A DNA stretch of 64,000 bases from NCBI RefSeq assembly GCF_002798405.1, contig NZ_PGGV01000038.1, forward strand, positions 124,001 through 188,000, given 5' to 3'. Of the stretch, positions 36,301 through 44,110 are shown piece by piece (positions within the stretch are counted from its first letter, which is position 1; each line of letters starts with the position of its first letter). Both the position numbers and the translations under genes were made by a program. Under the pieces are notes generated by a model that saw nothing but the letters and a program-made list of their open reading frames with translations, did no database searches and was not told the origin of the DNA. The stretch is from Glycomyces xiaoerkulensis (GTDB taxonomy: Bacteria > Actinomycetota > Actinomycetes > Mycobacteriales > Micromonosporaceae).

Positions 36301-36482
36301 TCGACCTTGGCCGCCGCGGCCCGGATGAGCGCCTCGGTCTTGCCGGTGCCCGGTCCGCCCCGGACCAGGAGCGGGCCCGAGGCGTGATCGACGATCGCGC
36401 ACTGCGCCGCATCGAGTTCGAAGTCGAACGGCGCAGCGGGCGGGTCGGTCAGTTCATACCTGAGCTCGGACACGGTCCCCAT
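33381..36482 (-). CDS. adnA: AdnA-like helicase-nuclease subunit
   Basis: 1033 residues, the partner subunit of AdnAB. Walker A GGPGTGKT is at 42-49; FVDDLQDATPAH is the degenerate motif II and VACTRARERLLV motif VI. The C-terminal RecB-like domain has DRLERDETGRVYVVDLKTG. An early cysteine (TRQCGLRW) plus CATCSVKNCC near the end form the Cys...Cx2Cx5C pattern of an iron-sulfur staple, as in AddB-type nucleases. The ATG at 36482 lacks a good ribosome site; a GTG three codons later has GGGGA before it and may be the true start. Confidence 0.9.
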   Translation of the reverse strand: MGTVSELRYELTDPPAAPFDFELDAAQCAIVDHASGPLLVRGGPGTGKTEALIRAAAAKVEAGADPASILMLGLRRQDTAYLRGRLNSLTSRFSSTEAGLFTFPAFAFAVLRAAAVAEGRGEPRLLTAPEADTLIRSMLGTEDFGWPEGLTEALRTYAFTQQLRDLVLRSGERGLDGRKLASLGREHDRPEWVAAAAFYDRYVTTLAVQSTSSALYDSAEIVRAAAGELRRRPDLAGRPSWVFVDDLQDATPAHVELLELIAGGGANLVAAACPDEAVFGYQGGDPEIVRHFPDRFPTITGDEAPTVRLSDTHSVALAPLEATVALSRRLRGPDRDRRRGTDSESAGSAAVCFVPSPTREATFIADTARRAHLLDGVAYGDMAVMVKSASSIPQLRRAMQHAGVPTRQAADDLPLPAHPTVRDLLRIILIGRDTDRLDESAAAGLLHSAFGGADPFAERRLRQELRRIAVAADDFSPASDLLVEALGDPGEVAALPDEPWAEPARRLSALFETARGSGGVTEVLWAVWEASGMGERLRRRALSSDRRAQRADAELDAVIALFDLASDYERKQPGAGVDVFCEHVLHQELPGDSLSVGADLGDAVTLTTAHAAHGRQWDFVVVAGAQEGTWPNLRPRGSVVGAEALVDVLDGRADVDAVAQLLDEERRLFYVACTRARERLLVTSVDSDDLQPSRFCTELGLEPVPPPRGVRPLSLASLVARLREVVVDQDGPDREAAAAELRRLAEAGVPGANPASWWGLAELSDERALAMAGETIRISPSQVEKTRQCGLRWVLESHGGDDGDLLPRHMGTLLHSAAEAVVAAPEADPAEVMDRVVTEHFDRLPFEAPWQAAQERRRVSGAVDRFANWLRANKRELLGAERSFRVKLELGPPGVEVVMSGQVDRLERDETGRVYVVDLKTGKHTPTRREVEENPQMGAYQLAVAEGAFEEGSESGGAELVYPSVENKRSVKSLRQGPLGEAENPDWAREAVDDTARQMSGPSFEARHSSQCATCSVKNCCPIAEQGRQVTDE

Positions 36483-36527
36483 GGAACCACAGCGAAGCAG
36501 GCGGGTCCGACAGTCCGACCCGGACCG

Positions 36528-36562
36528 GGCCGGCGGCGGCGAGGCGAACGCCGCCGCCGGCC
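36528..36562 (-). terminator. Terminator between the ABC permease and adnA
   Basis: Perfect 14-bp stem (36528-36541 with 36549-36562) and 7-base loop, after the permease stop and before adnA on the minus strand. No T-run. Confidence 0.65.
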
Positions 36563-36584
36563 TCGCGGAACGATGGTCCGCCGG

Positions 36585-38243
36585 CTAGCTGAACTGGAGA
36601 TCCCGGCGCCGCACTCCCGTGTATCCCAGAGCCGTGAAGGCCGCTGCGATCGCGAACAGCACGATCACCGGCAGCACTTCGACGTCCTGGGCCGGGTAGG
36701 CCGAGACGTGTTCGAACGGCGAGAGGTTCACGGCGCCGTCCGGCAGTTCCAGCACCCGCCCGTAGTAGCCCACGATGAAGACGTACACCCACGGCAGCCA
36801 GCGCAGCCAGCCCGCACGTGGCAGCCAGGCGAGCGTGGCGTAGGCGAGCGCCACCATCACCCAGACGGCGGGGAGATAGAGCATCGAAGCCAGCAGGATC
36901 TTGCCGAAGTAGGAACCGTCGTTCATCGACGCGGCGCCCGTCAGCGCCAGGAAGATCCCGCCGACGATCGTGGCCAGACCGCTGGTGAACAGCGCCGCGG
37001 GCAGGTATGAGCCGGGCCATCCGGACCGGCGGATGGGCGCGGCGGCGAGCAGCTCGCCGCGCCCCCCGGTTTCCTCCTTCCGGGCCCGCCCGATGACGAG
37101 CAGCCCGAAGATCGTGGCGAAGAAGGCGTCGATCTTGGAGATCGTCGAGGCGAAGTTCTCCGCGTAGTCCGCCCCGCCCTGGTTGATGATCTCCTGTTGC
37201 GCCTCAGACAGGCCCGAGAGCATATCCGCGGCACTGCCGATCACCGACCCGTAGGCGGCTCCCAGCAGTGCCATGGTGACCACGGCGGCCCAGGTGAGTC
37301 CCCTGGTCAGGCGGAAGGTGAGGCCGCTGATCGAGTGCAGACCCGGCTTGGCCTCGGGGCGGCCCGCACGGGCCGGCATGAGGCCCTGCCCGAAGTCACG
37401 CCGGGCGACCAGCGCGAAGGCCCACCAGAACAGCACTGCCGCGACGGCGGCGGCGAAGAGCAACGGCCACCAGCGATGCTCGGGCGTGAACACGAAGGTC
37501 ACCTGGGCCCAGCCGATCGGCGAGAACCAGACCGTGGCGTTCTCCTGGGCGTTGCCGAGGGCACTTGTCAGCACGGCGAACCCGAGCACGCCGAAGCCCA
37601 TGCCGTTGGCGGTCGAGGCGTAGCTGCCCAGTTGCGCGGCCGCGGCCGTCACGGCCGCGAAGACGATGCCGATGGCCGTGTAGTTCAGGCCGTACAGCAG
37701 CGAGCCTTCCAGGCCGGCGCCCTCCATGCCCCGGACCGACAGCGCCATCAGCAGCCCGAGGGCCACCGCCGCGACGATCGCCAGCAGTATCGCGGCGGCC
37801 AGGTCGGCGCGGCGACCGATGGGCTCGGAGCGGATGACCTCCAGCCTGGAGGTCTCCTCGTCCGCCCGGGTCAGGCGCGTGATCAGCAGGATGAACATGA
37901 CGGCGACGACGGCACCGACCCACAGGACCATCTGGTGGGCGAACATCGCACCGATGCTGGAGGCGTAGACGTCGAGGTACTCGCCGGGTCCGGTCATCGA
38001 CCGCATCGCCGGAGTATCGATGGTGGTTGCGAACTCGGCCCGTTCGGCTCCGGTCGGGTACAGCTCCGGGAAACCCGCGGCGACCAACCAGTTGAAGCCG
38101 ACCAGGCCGGCGAACCAGCCGAGCAGGTAGACGCGGGCGCGGCGGAGCTGGAATCGGAGCAGTTTGCCGGTTCCGGCGAGCGTGCCGAGCCGGCCTTCCC
38201 GGAGCGCCGAGGGCGCGGCGGCGGTGGTGGCCATGTCAGTCAC
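36585..38243 (-). CDS. ABC exporter permease (drug/polyketide exporter type)
   Basis: 552 residues with about twelve hydrophobic segments, in two similar halves (each begins LLRFQLRRARVYLLGW-like or LTFRLTRGLTWAAVV), like the large TM proteins of antibiotic exporters of COG3559 type. Its GTG overlaps the ATPase stop by 8 bases, and the pair makes a complete exporter. The ATG three codons on (38234) is an alternative start. Substrate unknown; control by the divergent MarR/GbsR-like regulator is likely. Confidence 0.83.
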   Translation of the reverse strand: MTDMATTAAAPSALREGRLGTLAGTGKLLRFQLRRARVYLLGWFAGLVGFNWLVAAGFPELYPTGAERAEFATTIDTPAMRSMTGPGEYLDVYASSIGAMFAHQMVLWVGAVVAVMFILLITRLTRADEETSRLEVIRSEPIGRRADLAAAILLAIVAAVALGLLMALSVRGMEGAGLEGSLLYGLNYTAIGIVFAAVTAAAAQLGSYASTANGMGFGVLGFAVLTSALGNAQENATVWFSPIGWAQVTFVFTPEHRWWPLLFAAAVAAVLFWWAFALVARRDFGQGLMPARAGRPEAKPGLHSISGLTFRLTRGLTWAAVVTMALLGAAYGSVIGSAADMLSGLSEAQQEIINQGGADYAENFASTISKIDAFFATIFGLLVIGRARKEETGGRGELLAAAPIRRSGWPGSYLPAALFTSGLATIVGGIFLALTGAASMNDGSYFGKILLASMLYLPAVWVMVALAYATLAWLPRAGWLRWLPWVYVFIVGYYGRVLELPDGAVNLSPFEHVSAYPAQDVEVLPVIVLFAIAAAFTALGYTGVRRRDLQFS

Positions 38244-39156
38244 CGTCGCCGTTCTCGACGCCCTTGGCGGCCAGTTCGTCGCCGTAGTAGCGGAGGAACA
38301 TCTCCTCCAGCGACGGCGGCTCGCAGGTCAGGCTGGTGATTCCGACGACAGCGAGCTGGGTGAGCACGTCGTCGAGCGCGGTGCCGTCGACGTGGAAGCG
38401 CACGTCCAGGCCGTCGGTCTTGAGGTTGTGGACCCCTTCGTGGTCGCCGAGGCCCCGGACCGGGTTCTTGAGGGTCGCGCGGACTTCCGAACGGGAGAGG
38501 TGCCGCATGTCGGCGAGCGTTCCCGACTCGACCACGACGCCCTTGCGGATGATGCTGACCTTGTCGCAGAGGGCCTCGACCTCGCTCATGACGTGGCTGG
38601 ACAGCAGCACCGTCTTGCCCTCGGCGGCGACCTCGCGGACTACCTCGTTGAACACGGCCGCCATGAGCGGGTCGAGCCCGGAGGTGGGCTCGTCGAGCAG
38701 GAGCAGGTCGACGTCGGAGGCGAAGGCGGCCACGAGGGCGACCTTCTGGCGGTTGCCCTTGGAGTAGGAGCGGCCCTTCTTGCGGGGGTCGAGATCGAAT
38801 CGCTCCAGCAGCTCATCGCGCTTTCGCTTGTCGATCCCGCCGCGGAGGCGGCCGAGGACGTCGATCGTCTCGCCGCCGGACAGGCCGGGCCAGAGGGCGA
38901 CGTCGCCCGGTACGTAGGCCAGTCGCCGGTGCAGTTCGGCGGCGTCGCTCCACGGGTCGGACCCGAAGAGAGCGGCGCCGCCGCCATCGGCGCGGAGCAT
39001 CCCGAGCAGGATGCGGATGGTGGTGGACTTGCCGGCCCCGTTGGGTCCGAGGAAGCCGTGCGTCTGGCCCTCGGACACCTCGAGGTCGAGCCCGTCGAGC
39101 GCGGTGACGTGACCGAAGCGCTTGACGAGCCTCTCGGTGTGAATGACAGCGGTCAT
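38236..39156 (-). CDS. ABC exporter ATP-binding protein
   Basis: 306-residue ATPase of a drug-type exporter. Walker A GPNGAGKST (37-45), a signature SYSKGNRQKVAL instead of the usual LSGGQ, Walker B LLLLDEPTSGLDP and the switch histidine in SSHVMSE. The C-terminal third is the accessory domain typical of this class (LTCEPPSLEEMFLRYYG). A good promoter (TTTACA, 18 bases, TAATCT) lies 8 bases before the ATG, so the message is almost leaderless. The regulator gene is divergent. Confidence 0.92.
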   Translation of the reverse strand: MTAVIHTERLVKRFGHVTALDGLDLEVSEGQTHGFLGPNGAGKSTTIRILLGMLRADGGGAALFGSDPWSDAAELHRRLAYVPGDVALWPGLSGGETIDVLGRLRGGIDKRKRDELLERFDLDPRKKGRSYSKGNRQKVALVAAFASDVDLLLLDEPTSGLDPLMAAVFNEVVREVAAEGKTVLLSSHVMSEVEALCDKVSIIRKGVVVESGTLADMRHLSRSEVRATLKNPVRGLGDHEGVHNLKTDGLDVRFHVDGTALDDVLTQLAVVGITSLTCEPPSLEEMFLRYYGDELAAKGVENGDGD

Positions 39157-39164
39157 AGTTTTTG

Positions 39165-39201
39165 AGATTACCATACATTTCAAAAATTTGTAAAATGTAT
39201 G
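39165..39201. promoter_or_regulatory. Promoter and operator of the ABC exporter and its regulator
   Basis: On the minus strand TTTACA (39189-39194), an 18-base spacer and TAATCT (39165-39170). Overlapping it, CATACATTT (39172-39180) and AAATGTATG (39193-39201) are perfect 9-bp inverted repeats 12 bases apart, a likely site for the divergent regulator. The stretch is strikingly AT-rich for this chromosome. Confidence 0.75.
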
Positions 39202-39240
39202 ATCGTTGCTGGGACGGGAGCGAACTACGAGGAGGCCGTG

Positions 39241-39777
39241 ATGAGCGACGACGTCGACCGCACCGAAGTGATGAACTACGTGGAGCGCTTCGCCACCATG
39301 CTGATCGAGGCCGGGATGCAGCGGATGACCGCGCGCGTGTTCTCCTACATCCTCATCGACGACGCCTCCAGCTACACCGCCGCCGAGCTGTCCGAGGGCA
39401 TGGGTGTGAGCCTGGCCGCGGTCTCGAACGCCGTCCGGGACCTCGTGACCGGCGGGCTCATCATCAAGAGCCGCCGCCCCGACACCCGCGCCGACGTATA
39501 CGAGATCCTCGACGACGACATCTGGGGCCGCATCATGCTCGACCGCGTGCCCCTGCTCAAGCGCTACCGGGACCTGGCGCTCTCGGGCCTCGAGGTGCTC
39601 CCGCCGGGGGCCGGGCGCGACCGGATGTTCCAGAGCGCGATGTTCTTCGAGTTCGCGTCCGAGGCCTTCAGCGAGATCCGCGAGCGGTGGGACGACTACC
39701 GCGAGCGGATGTCCGCAGCCCCCGATTCCGACCGCGGCGAATCCCGCGCGCAGCGGACCGGGCGGCCGGGATCGTAA
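39241..39777 (+). CDS. MarR/GbsR-family transcriptional regulator
   Basis: 178-residue winged-helix protein: RMTARVFSYILIDDASSYTAAELSE, the recognition helix ELSEGMGVSLAAVSNAVRDLV and the wing LIIKSRRPDTRADVYEI, typical of GbsR/MarR repressors. GAGGAGG lies 5 bases before the ATG at 39241. It is divergent from an ABC exporter and their shared region carries a palindrome, so it probably represses the exporter and itself and is released by the exported compound. Confidence 0.85.
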   Translation: MSDDVDRTEVMNYVERFATMLIEAGMQRMTARVFSYILIDDASSYTAAELSEGMGVSLAAVSNAVRDLVTGGLIIKSRRPDTRADVYEILDDDIWGRIMLDRVPLLKRYRDLALSGLEVLPPGAGRDRMFQSAMFFEFASEAFSEIRERWDDYRERMSAAPDSDRGESRAQRTGRPGS

Positions 39778-39808
39778 CCTGCGCGGAGGCGTGTCCGTTC
39801 CGGTGCGG

Positions 39809-39814
39809 TATGCT
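39809..39814 (+). promoter_or_regulatory. Possible secE -10 box
   Basis: TATGCT about 65 bases before the secE GTG; the -35 box is not clear. Confidence 0.3.
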
Positions 39815-39877
39815 GCGGTCCTGAGCGATCCGCACATGCGGGGCCGACGCACCGACCGAAACCTGGAGGAAGCCGAC

Positions 39878-40159
39878 GTGGCCGACGACACCAGCCGCTC
39901 CGACACGACCGCGGGCAAAGGTCGTCCCACGCCCAAGCGCGGCGACGGCAGTGCCGACCGCAACCCCTTCAAGCTGCTCGGCCGCTTCATCCGGGAGGTC
40001 ATCGAGCAGCTCCGCAAGGTCGTCTACCCGACCCGCCGCCAGCTCATCGTCTACAGCATCGTGGTGCTCATCTTCGTCGCCATCATCATGGCCTACATCG
40101 GAGGCCTCGACCTGCTCTTCGGCGACCTGGTCCGCCGCGCCTTCGGCGCCGACTCCTGA
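39878..40159 (+). CDS. secE: Preprotein translocase subunit SecE
   Basis: 93 residues with the actinobacterial form: a hydrophilic head, the conserved amphipathic helix FIREVIEQLRKVVYPTRRQL and one membrane span (VVLIFVAIIMAYIGGLDLL). SecE holds the SecYEG channel together. GGAGGA precedes the GTG. Next to nusG, as in most bacteria. The tRNA-Trp gene often found nearby is not present here. Confidence 0.95.
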   Translation: MADDTSRSDTTAGKGRPTPKRGDGSADRNPFKLLGRFIREVIEQLRKVVYPTRRQLIVYSIVVLIFVAIIMAYIGGLDLLFGDLVRRAFGADS

Positions 40160-40351
40160 CCTTCCGGACGTGACCTGCGCCTGTTCCCAGGTGCCTGAGG
40201 CCGGAACCGCGACGCGGCGGTTACCCTAGGGGTATAGCGCGCGCCGGCTCTGTCGGCGCGTGCCTGTTAAGAGCGGTGTTCGCCGCGATTCGAGAAAGCA
40301 AAGCAACGTGGTTCCCCGTCGCGCGGGGACGAGCCGGAATGAGAGCTAAGC
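40160..40351 (+). promoter_or_regulatory. nusG promoter and leader
   Basis: TACCCT (40222-40227) and TATAGC (40233-40238) are candidate -10 boxes. The leader has a CGCGCCG/CGGCGCG hairpin near 40240-40261 and TCCCCG/CGGGGA at 40313-40329, which may mark nusG autoregulation or processing. Confidence 0.4.
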
Positions 40352-41104
40352 GTGTCTGAGTTCGACGAAGCCTTGAAGAACGACGCCGAGGCGCAGGCCG
40401 CCGCGGCGACGGACACGGACGCCGAGGAGAAGGGCGACCTCGAGGCCGAGACCGACGAGACCGAGACCGCAGAGGCCGAGAGCGCCGAGCCCGAAGTCGA
40501 CCCCGCCGAGGCGCTCCGTGCGAAGCTGCGCTTCGCGCCCGGCGAGTGGTACGTGCTGCACTCCTACGCCGGCTTCGAGAACCGGGTCCGCTCGAACCTC
40601 GAGAACCGGATCCAGTCCTTCGACATGGAGGACTACATCTACCAGATCGAGGTCCCCACCCACACCGAAGTCGAGATCAAGAACGGCAAGCGGTCGAAGG
40701 TGGAGGCGAAGGTCTTCCCGAGCTATGTGCTGGTCCGCATGGAGATGACGCCCGAGTCGTACTCGGTGGTGCGCAACACTCCGGGCGTGACCGGCTTCGT
40801 GGGCGTGGTCGACCGCACCGACCGGCCCAGCCCGCTGCCGCTCGACGAGGTCATCCAGTGGCTGCTGCCGCCCGAGCAGAAGCCCGAGGTCGAGAGCGCC
40901 GAGGAGGCCGCTTCGGCCGAGCCCGAGATCAAGGTCGACTTCACCGTCGGAGAGTCGGTCACAGTCGTCGACGGCGCCTTCGCCTCGATGCCGGCCACGA
41001 TCTCCGAGATCAACGCCGAGCAGCAGAAGCTCAAGGTCCTGGTCTCGATCTTCGGGCGCGAGACCCCGGTGGAGCTCAACTTCAACCAGGTCTCCAAGCT
41101 GTAG
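40352..41104 (+). CDS. nusG: Transcription termination/antitermination factor NusG
   Basis: 250 residues: an acidic, Ala/Glu-rich N-terminal extension (about 1-55) as usual in actinobacteria, the NGN domain ([41 protein letters not shown]) and the C-terminal KOW domain ([20 protein letters not shown]). NusG couples RNA polymerase to ribosomes or Rho. The GTG start follows GAGAG. Confidence 0.96.
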   Translation: MSEFDEALKNDAEAQAAAATDTDAEEKGDLEAETDETETAEAESAEPEVDPAEALRAKLRFAPGEWYVLHSYAGFENRVRSNLENRIQSFDMEDYIYQIEVPTHTEVEIKNGKRSKVEAKVFPSYVLVRMEMTPESYSVVRNTPGVTGFVGVVDRTDRPSPLPLDEVIQWLLPPEQKPEVESAEEAASAEPEIKVDFTVGESVTVVDGAFASMPATISEINAEQQKLKVLVSIFGRETPVELNFNQVSKL

Positions 41105-41295
41105 CCGGGCACCGCCCGCCGCGCCGATGCGGCCGGCGGCTTGATCCGGCTCACTTACTCCGCCGATGAGGCGGGACTCCGGGGCGAGTACCCTGGAGAA
41201 GTTGCGTGCCTGCTCCCGGCCTTCGCCAAGGGCGGGCGCGCCGAGTAGAGAACGGGGCGATCGGCCCCGGACAGCCCAGGAAAGAGAAGGACACG

Positions 41296-41724
41296 ATGGC
41301 TCCCAAGAAGAAGGCCGTTGTGACGTTCAAGCTGGAACTCGAGGGTGGCCAGGCCACTCCGGCTCCGCCGGTGGGTCCCGCCCTCGGTCAGCACGGCGTC
41401 AACATCATGGAGTTCTGCAAGGCCTACAACGCGGCCACCGAGAACCAGCGCGGCGAGATCATCCCCGCCGAGATCACGGTGTACGAGGACCGTTCGTTCA
41501 CGTTCGACCTCAAGACCCCGCCGGCCGCGAAGCTGCTGCTCAAGGCCGCAGGCGCCGGCAAGGGCTCGGGCGAGCCGCACCGCAGCAAGGTCGGCAAGGT
41601 GACCCAGGACCAGGTCCGGGAGATCGCCGGGAAGAAGATGCCCGACCTCAACGCCAACGACCTCGAGTCCGCGGCCAAGATCGTCGCCGGCACCGCCCGC
41701 TCCATGGGCATCACCGTCGAATAG
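41296..41724 (+). CDS. rplK: 50S ribosomal protein L11
   Basis: 142 residues with [20 protein letters not shown] and the C-terminal rRNA-binding domain ([26 protein letters not shown]). L11 forms the thiostrepton-binding GTPase centre. GAAGGA precedes the ATG at 41296; TACCCT (41189-41194) about 100 bases upstream may be the promoter. Cotranscribed with rplA. Confidence 0.97.
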   Translation: MAPKKKAVVTFKLELEGGQATPAPPVGPALGQHGVNIMEFCKAYNAATENQRGEIIPAEITVYEDRSFTFDLKTPPAAKLLLKAAGAGKGSGEPHRSKVGKVTQDQVREIAGKKMPDLNANDLESAAKIVAGTARSMGITVE

Positions 41725-41780
41725 ACCCGAACTGTGGCAGGGCGAGCGCCGTCCTCACCACGACATCCGAAGGATGGAAC

Positions 41781-42476
41781 ATGAAGCGCAGTAAGAAGTA
41801 CACCGACCTCGCCAAGAAGGTCGACAGGACCCGTCTGTACTCGCCGGCCGAGGCCGCCGAGCTGGCCAAGGAGACCTCCCCGGCGAAGTTCGACGCCACC
41901 GTCGAGGTCGCCTTCCGCCTGGGAGTCGACCCGCGGCAGGCCGATCAGCTCGTCCGCGGCACGGTCTCCCTCCCCAACGGCACCGGCAAGACCGTCCGCG
42001 TCATCGCCTTCGCCGAGGGCGACAAGGCCGAGGCCGCCATGACCGCGGGCGCCGACGAGGTCGGCAGCGACGAACTCGTCAAGCGGATCTCCGAGGGCTG
42101 GCTCGAGTTCGACGCCGCCGTCGCCACTCCCGACCAGATGGCCAAGATCGGCCGGATCGCGCGGATCCTGGGCCCGCGCGGTCTGATGCCGAACCCGAAG
42201 ACCGGCACGGTGACCCCCGACGTCGCCAAGGCCGTGACCGACATCAAGGCCGGGAAGATCTCCTTCCGCGTCGACAAGCACGCCAACCTGCACATGCTGA
42301 TCGGCAAGACCAGCTTCTCGGTCGACCAGTTGACCGAGAACTACCGCGCCGCCATCGAGGAGGTGCAGCGGCTCAAGCCGTCCAGCTCCAAGGGCGTGTA
42401 CCTGCGGAGGGCCACGCTGACCACCACCATGGGCCCGGGCATCCCGGTGGACCCGAAGGCGGTCAAGCTCGCCTAG
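41781..42476 (+). CDS. rplA: 50S ribosomal protein L1
   Basis: 231 residues with the L1 signatures [38 protein letters not shown] and [16 protein letters not shown]. It binds the L1 stalk of 23S rRNA and in many bacteria represses its own operon. AAGGA lies 6 bases before the ATG, 56 bases after rplK. Confidence 0.97.
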   Translation: MKRSKKYTDLAKKVDRTRLYSPAEAAELAKETSPAKFDATVEVAFRLGVDPRQADQLVRGTVSLPNGTGKTVRVIAFAEGDKAEAAMTAGADEVGSDELVKRISEGWLEFDAAVATPDQMAKIGRIARILGPRGLMPNPKTGTVTPDVAKAVTDIKAGKISFRVDKHANLHMLIGKTSFSVDQLTENYRAAIEEVQRLKPSSSKGVYLRRATLTTTMGPGIPVDPKAVKLA

Positions 42477-42493
42477 CGAGCGGATGTGACCTG

Positions 42494-42521
42494 GCCCCGG
42501 TGCAGTGCGCTGCGCCGGGGC
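42494..42521 (+). terminator. rplKA terminator
   Basis: Stem GCCCCGG/CCGGGGC extended by GCAG/CTGC with one mismatch and a TGCG loop, followed by TCTTCGT. Confidence 0.7.
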
Positions 42522-42539
42522 TCTTCGTATCCGGCCTGC

Positions 42540-42754
42540 TAGGCTGGATTCGTTTTCCACAACCCGAAGACCGTCGGTCACCGCCTCGCGCGGTTGTAAA
42601 CCATCCGGGACCAACGTAGGGCGACTCGAAACGACCATGGTGTCGGCCATTCCTTTGGTTGACCACGGGTCAATCGCACGAGGCGTCCGCGAGGGCGCCT
42701 TTTTTGTCGCCTCCGTGACGGTTGAGGATTGATCAGCCGAGAAAGGAGGGAAAC
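42540..42754 (+). promoter_or_regulatory. rplJ-rplL promoter and L10 leader with attenuator
   Basis: TAGGCT (42540-42545) is the -10 box. The following leader of about 200 bases is structured and ends in an 8-bp stem (42681-42688 with 42693-42700, GCGA loop) plus six T residues, a classic terminator placed 50 bases before rplJ. Leaders of this position are bound by L10 with L12, which would tune rplJL expression. Confidence 0.7.
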
Positions 42755-43294
42755 ATGGCTGAAAGGGAAGAATACCCGGCGGACAAGCAGGCCGCCATTG
42801 CCGAGCTGAGCGACAGTTTCTCCAAGTCGTCGGCCGCCGTGCTCACCGAGTACCGCGGGCTGAGCGTGGACGAACTGCAGCAGCTCCGGCGTTCCCTCGG
42901 CGAGGGGGCGCGTTACCGCGTCGCCAAGAACACCCTCGCCAAGCGCGCCGCCAACCGGGCGGGGCTGACCGAACTGGACGACCTGTTCGTCGGTCCCACC
43001 GCGATCACCTTCATCGACGGCGATCCGGTGGAAGCCGCCAAGGGGCTGCGCGAGTTCTCCAAGGAGCACCAGGCCCTGGTGATCAAGGGCGGCGTGATGG
43101 AGGGCGAGACCCTCAGCGTCGATCAGATCAACCGGCTCGCCGAGCTCGAATCCCGCGAGGTGCTCCTGTCGAAGCTCGCCGCCGCGCTCAAGGCCAACGC
43201 GCAGCAGACCGCCGCCGTTCTCGACGCGCCCGTCACCAAGATGGCGCGACTGGCCGCGGCCCTGCAGGACAAGAAATCGGCCGACGGGGAATAG
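42755..43294 (+). CDS. rplJ: 50S ribosomal protein L10
   Basis: 179 residues: [41 protein letters not shown] and [25 protein letters not shown]10 anchors L7/L12 dimers at the stalk base. AAAGGAGGG is an optimal ribosome binding site before the ATG. Confidence 0.97.
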   Translation: MAEREEYPADKQAAIAELSDSFSKSSAAVLTEYRGLSVDELQQLRRSLGEGARYRVAKNTLAKRAANRAGLTELDDLFVGPTAITFIDGDPVEAAKGLREFSKEHQALVIKGGVMEGETLSVDQINRLAELESREVLLSKLAAALKANAQQTAAVLDAPVTKMARLAAALQDKKSADGE

Positions 43295-43327
43295 CCCCCC
43301 GGCCCGCAGACTTAGAAAGGAAACACC

Positions 43328-43714
43328 ATGGCCAAGCTGTCCACTGATGAGCTGCTCGAGACCTTCAAGGAGATGACCCTCCTGGAGATCTCGGAGTTCG
43401 TGAAGGCGTTCGAGGAAGAGTTCGACGTCACCGCCGCCGCTCCCGTGGCCGTCGCCGCGGGCGGTGGCGCCGCCGCCGGCGGCGAGGAGCCCGAGGCCGA
43501 GCAGGACTCCTTCGACGTCGTCCTCGACTCCGCCGGCGACTCCAAGATCAAGGTCATCAAGGAAGTCCGCGGCATCACCTCCCTGGGCCTCAAGGAGGCC
43601 AAGGAGCTCGTCGAGGGCGCCCCGAAGGCCGTCCTGGAGGGCGCCGGCAAGGAGGACGCCGAGAAGGCCAAGGAGGCCCTCGAGGGCGCCGGCGCCGAGG
43701 TCTCCTTGAAGTAG
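43328..43714 (+). CDS. rplL: 50S ribosomal protein L7/L12
   Basis: 128 residues: the N-terminal dimer helix [21 protein letters not shown], an Ala/Gly/Glu hinge and the C-terminal domain with [20 protein letters not shown]. It recruits GTPase factors to the ribosome. AAAGGAA precedes the ATG, 33 bases after rplJ. Confidence 0.97.
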   Translation: MAKLSTDELLETFKEMTLLEISEFVKAFEEEFDVTAAAPVAVAAGGGAAAGGEEPEAEQDSFDVVLDSAGDSKIKVIKEVRGITSLGLKEAKELVEGAPKAVLEGAGKEDAEKAKEALEGAGAEVSLK

Positions 43715-43764
43715 GCGAGACGCGTTCAGCGACACCGGAACGGGCTCCCGGGCCCGTACGGCCG

Positions 43765-43800
43765 GGGCCGCACCGCCGCCAGGCGGTGCGGCCCTTCTTT
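43765..43800 (+). terminator. rplJL terminator
   Basis: 13-bp perfect stem with a GCCA loop (43765-43777 with 43782-43794), followed by TTCTTT. Confidence 0.88.
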
Positions 43801-43878
43801 GCGTCCGGCCCGAGGCAACGAATCCGACCTCCCGCCGCGTCATATCGGGAGAGCACCCTCGGACGCAAGGAGACGACG

Positions 43879-44046
43879 ATGCCGAAGGCGTCACCGGCCG
43901 TGCGGGCGATCGGCGCGTCCGCGGCGCCCGCCCTGGCCGCCGGACGCGGAGTGCTCGGCGGGGACGCCGAGCCGGCCGCCGACGAGGCCCGGCTGATCGA
44001 GACGCGCGAGGCCGTAGACCGGGCCCAGGACATGCTCGAAGCCTGA
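43879..44046 (+). CDS. Small hypothetical protein, 55 residues
   Basis: A short frame with AAGGAG 6 bases before the ATG and a strong terminator right after. It is Ala-rich at the start (SPAVRAIGASAAPALAAGR) and then acidic and helical (EPAADEARLIETREAVDRAQDMLEA). No family recognised. The bracketing by terminators on both sides argues for its own transcription unit between rplL and rpoB. Confidence 0.5.
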   Translation: MPKASPAVRAIGASAAPALAAGRGVLGGDAEPAADEARLIETREAVDRAQDMLEA

Positions 44047-44069
44047 ACACCGACCTGATTCGGGGTACA

Positions 44070-44110
44070 CGCCCGGGCCGCGTTGATGGGGCGCGGCCCG
44101 GGCGCTTTCT
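44070..44110 (+). terminator. Terminator after the 55-residue ORF
   Basis: 13-bp stem (44070-44082 with 44092-44104), 9-base loop, followed by CTTTCT. Confidence 0.8.

Noticed and set aside
30347-36482. Reading the helicase pair as AddAB or RecBCD
   Set aside because: Two similar UvrD-like motors with nuclease domains in tandem, in an actinobacterium, is the AdnAB arrangement.
39778-39877. tRNA gene upstream of secE
   Set aside because: A tRNA-Trp is often found near secE in actinobacteria, but no cloverleaf or conserved T-loop sequence is seen here.
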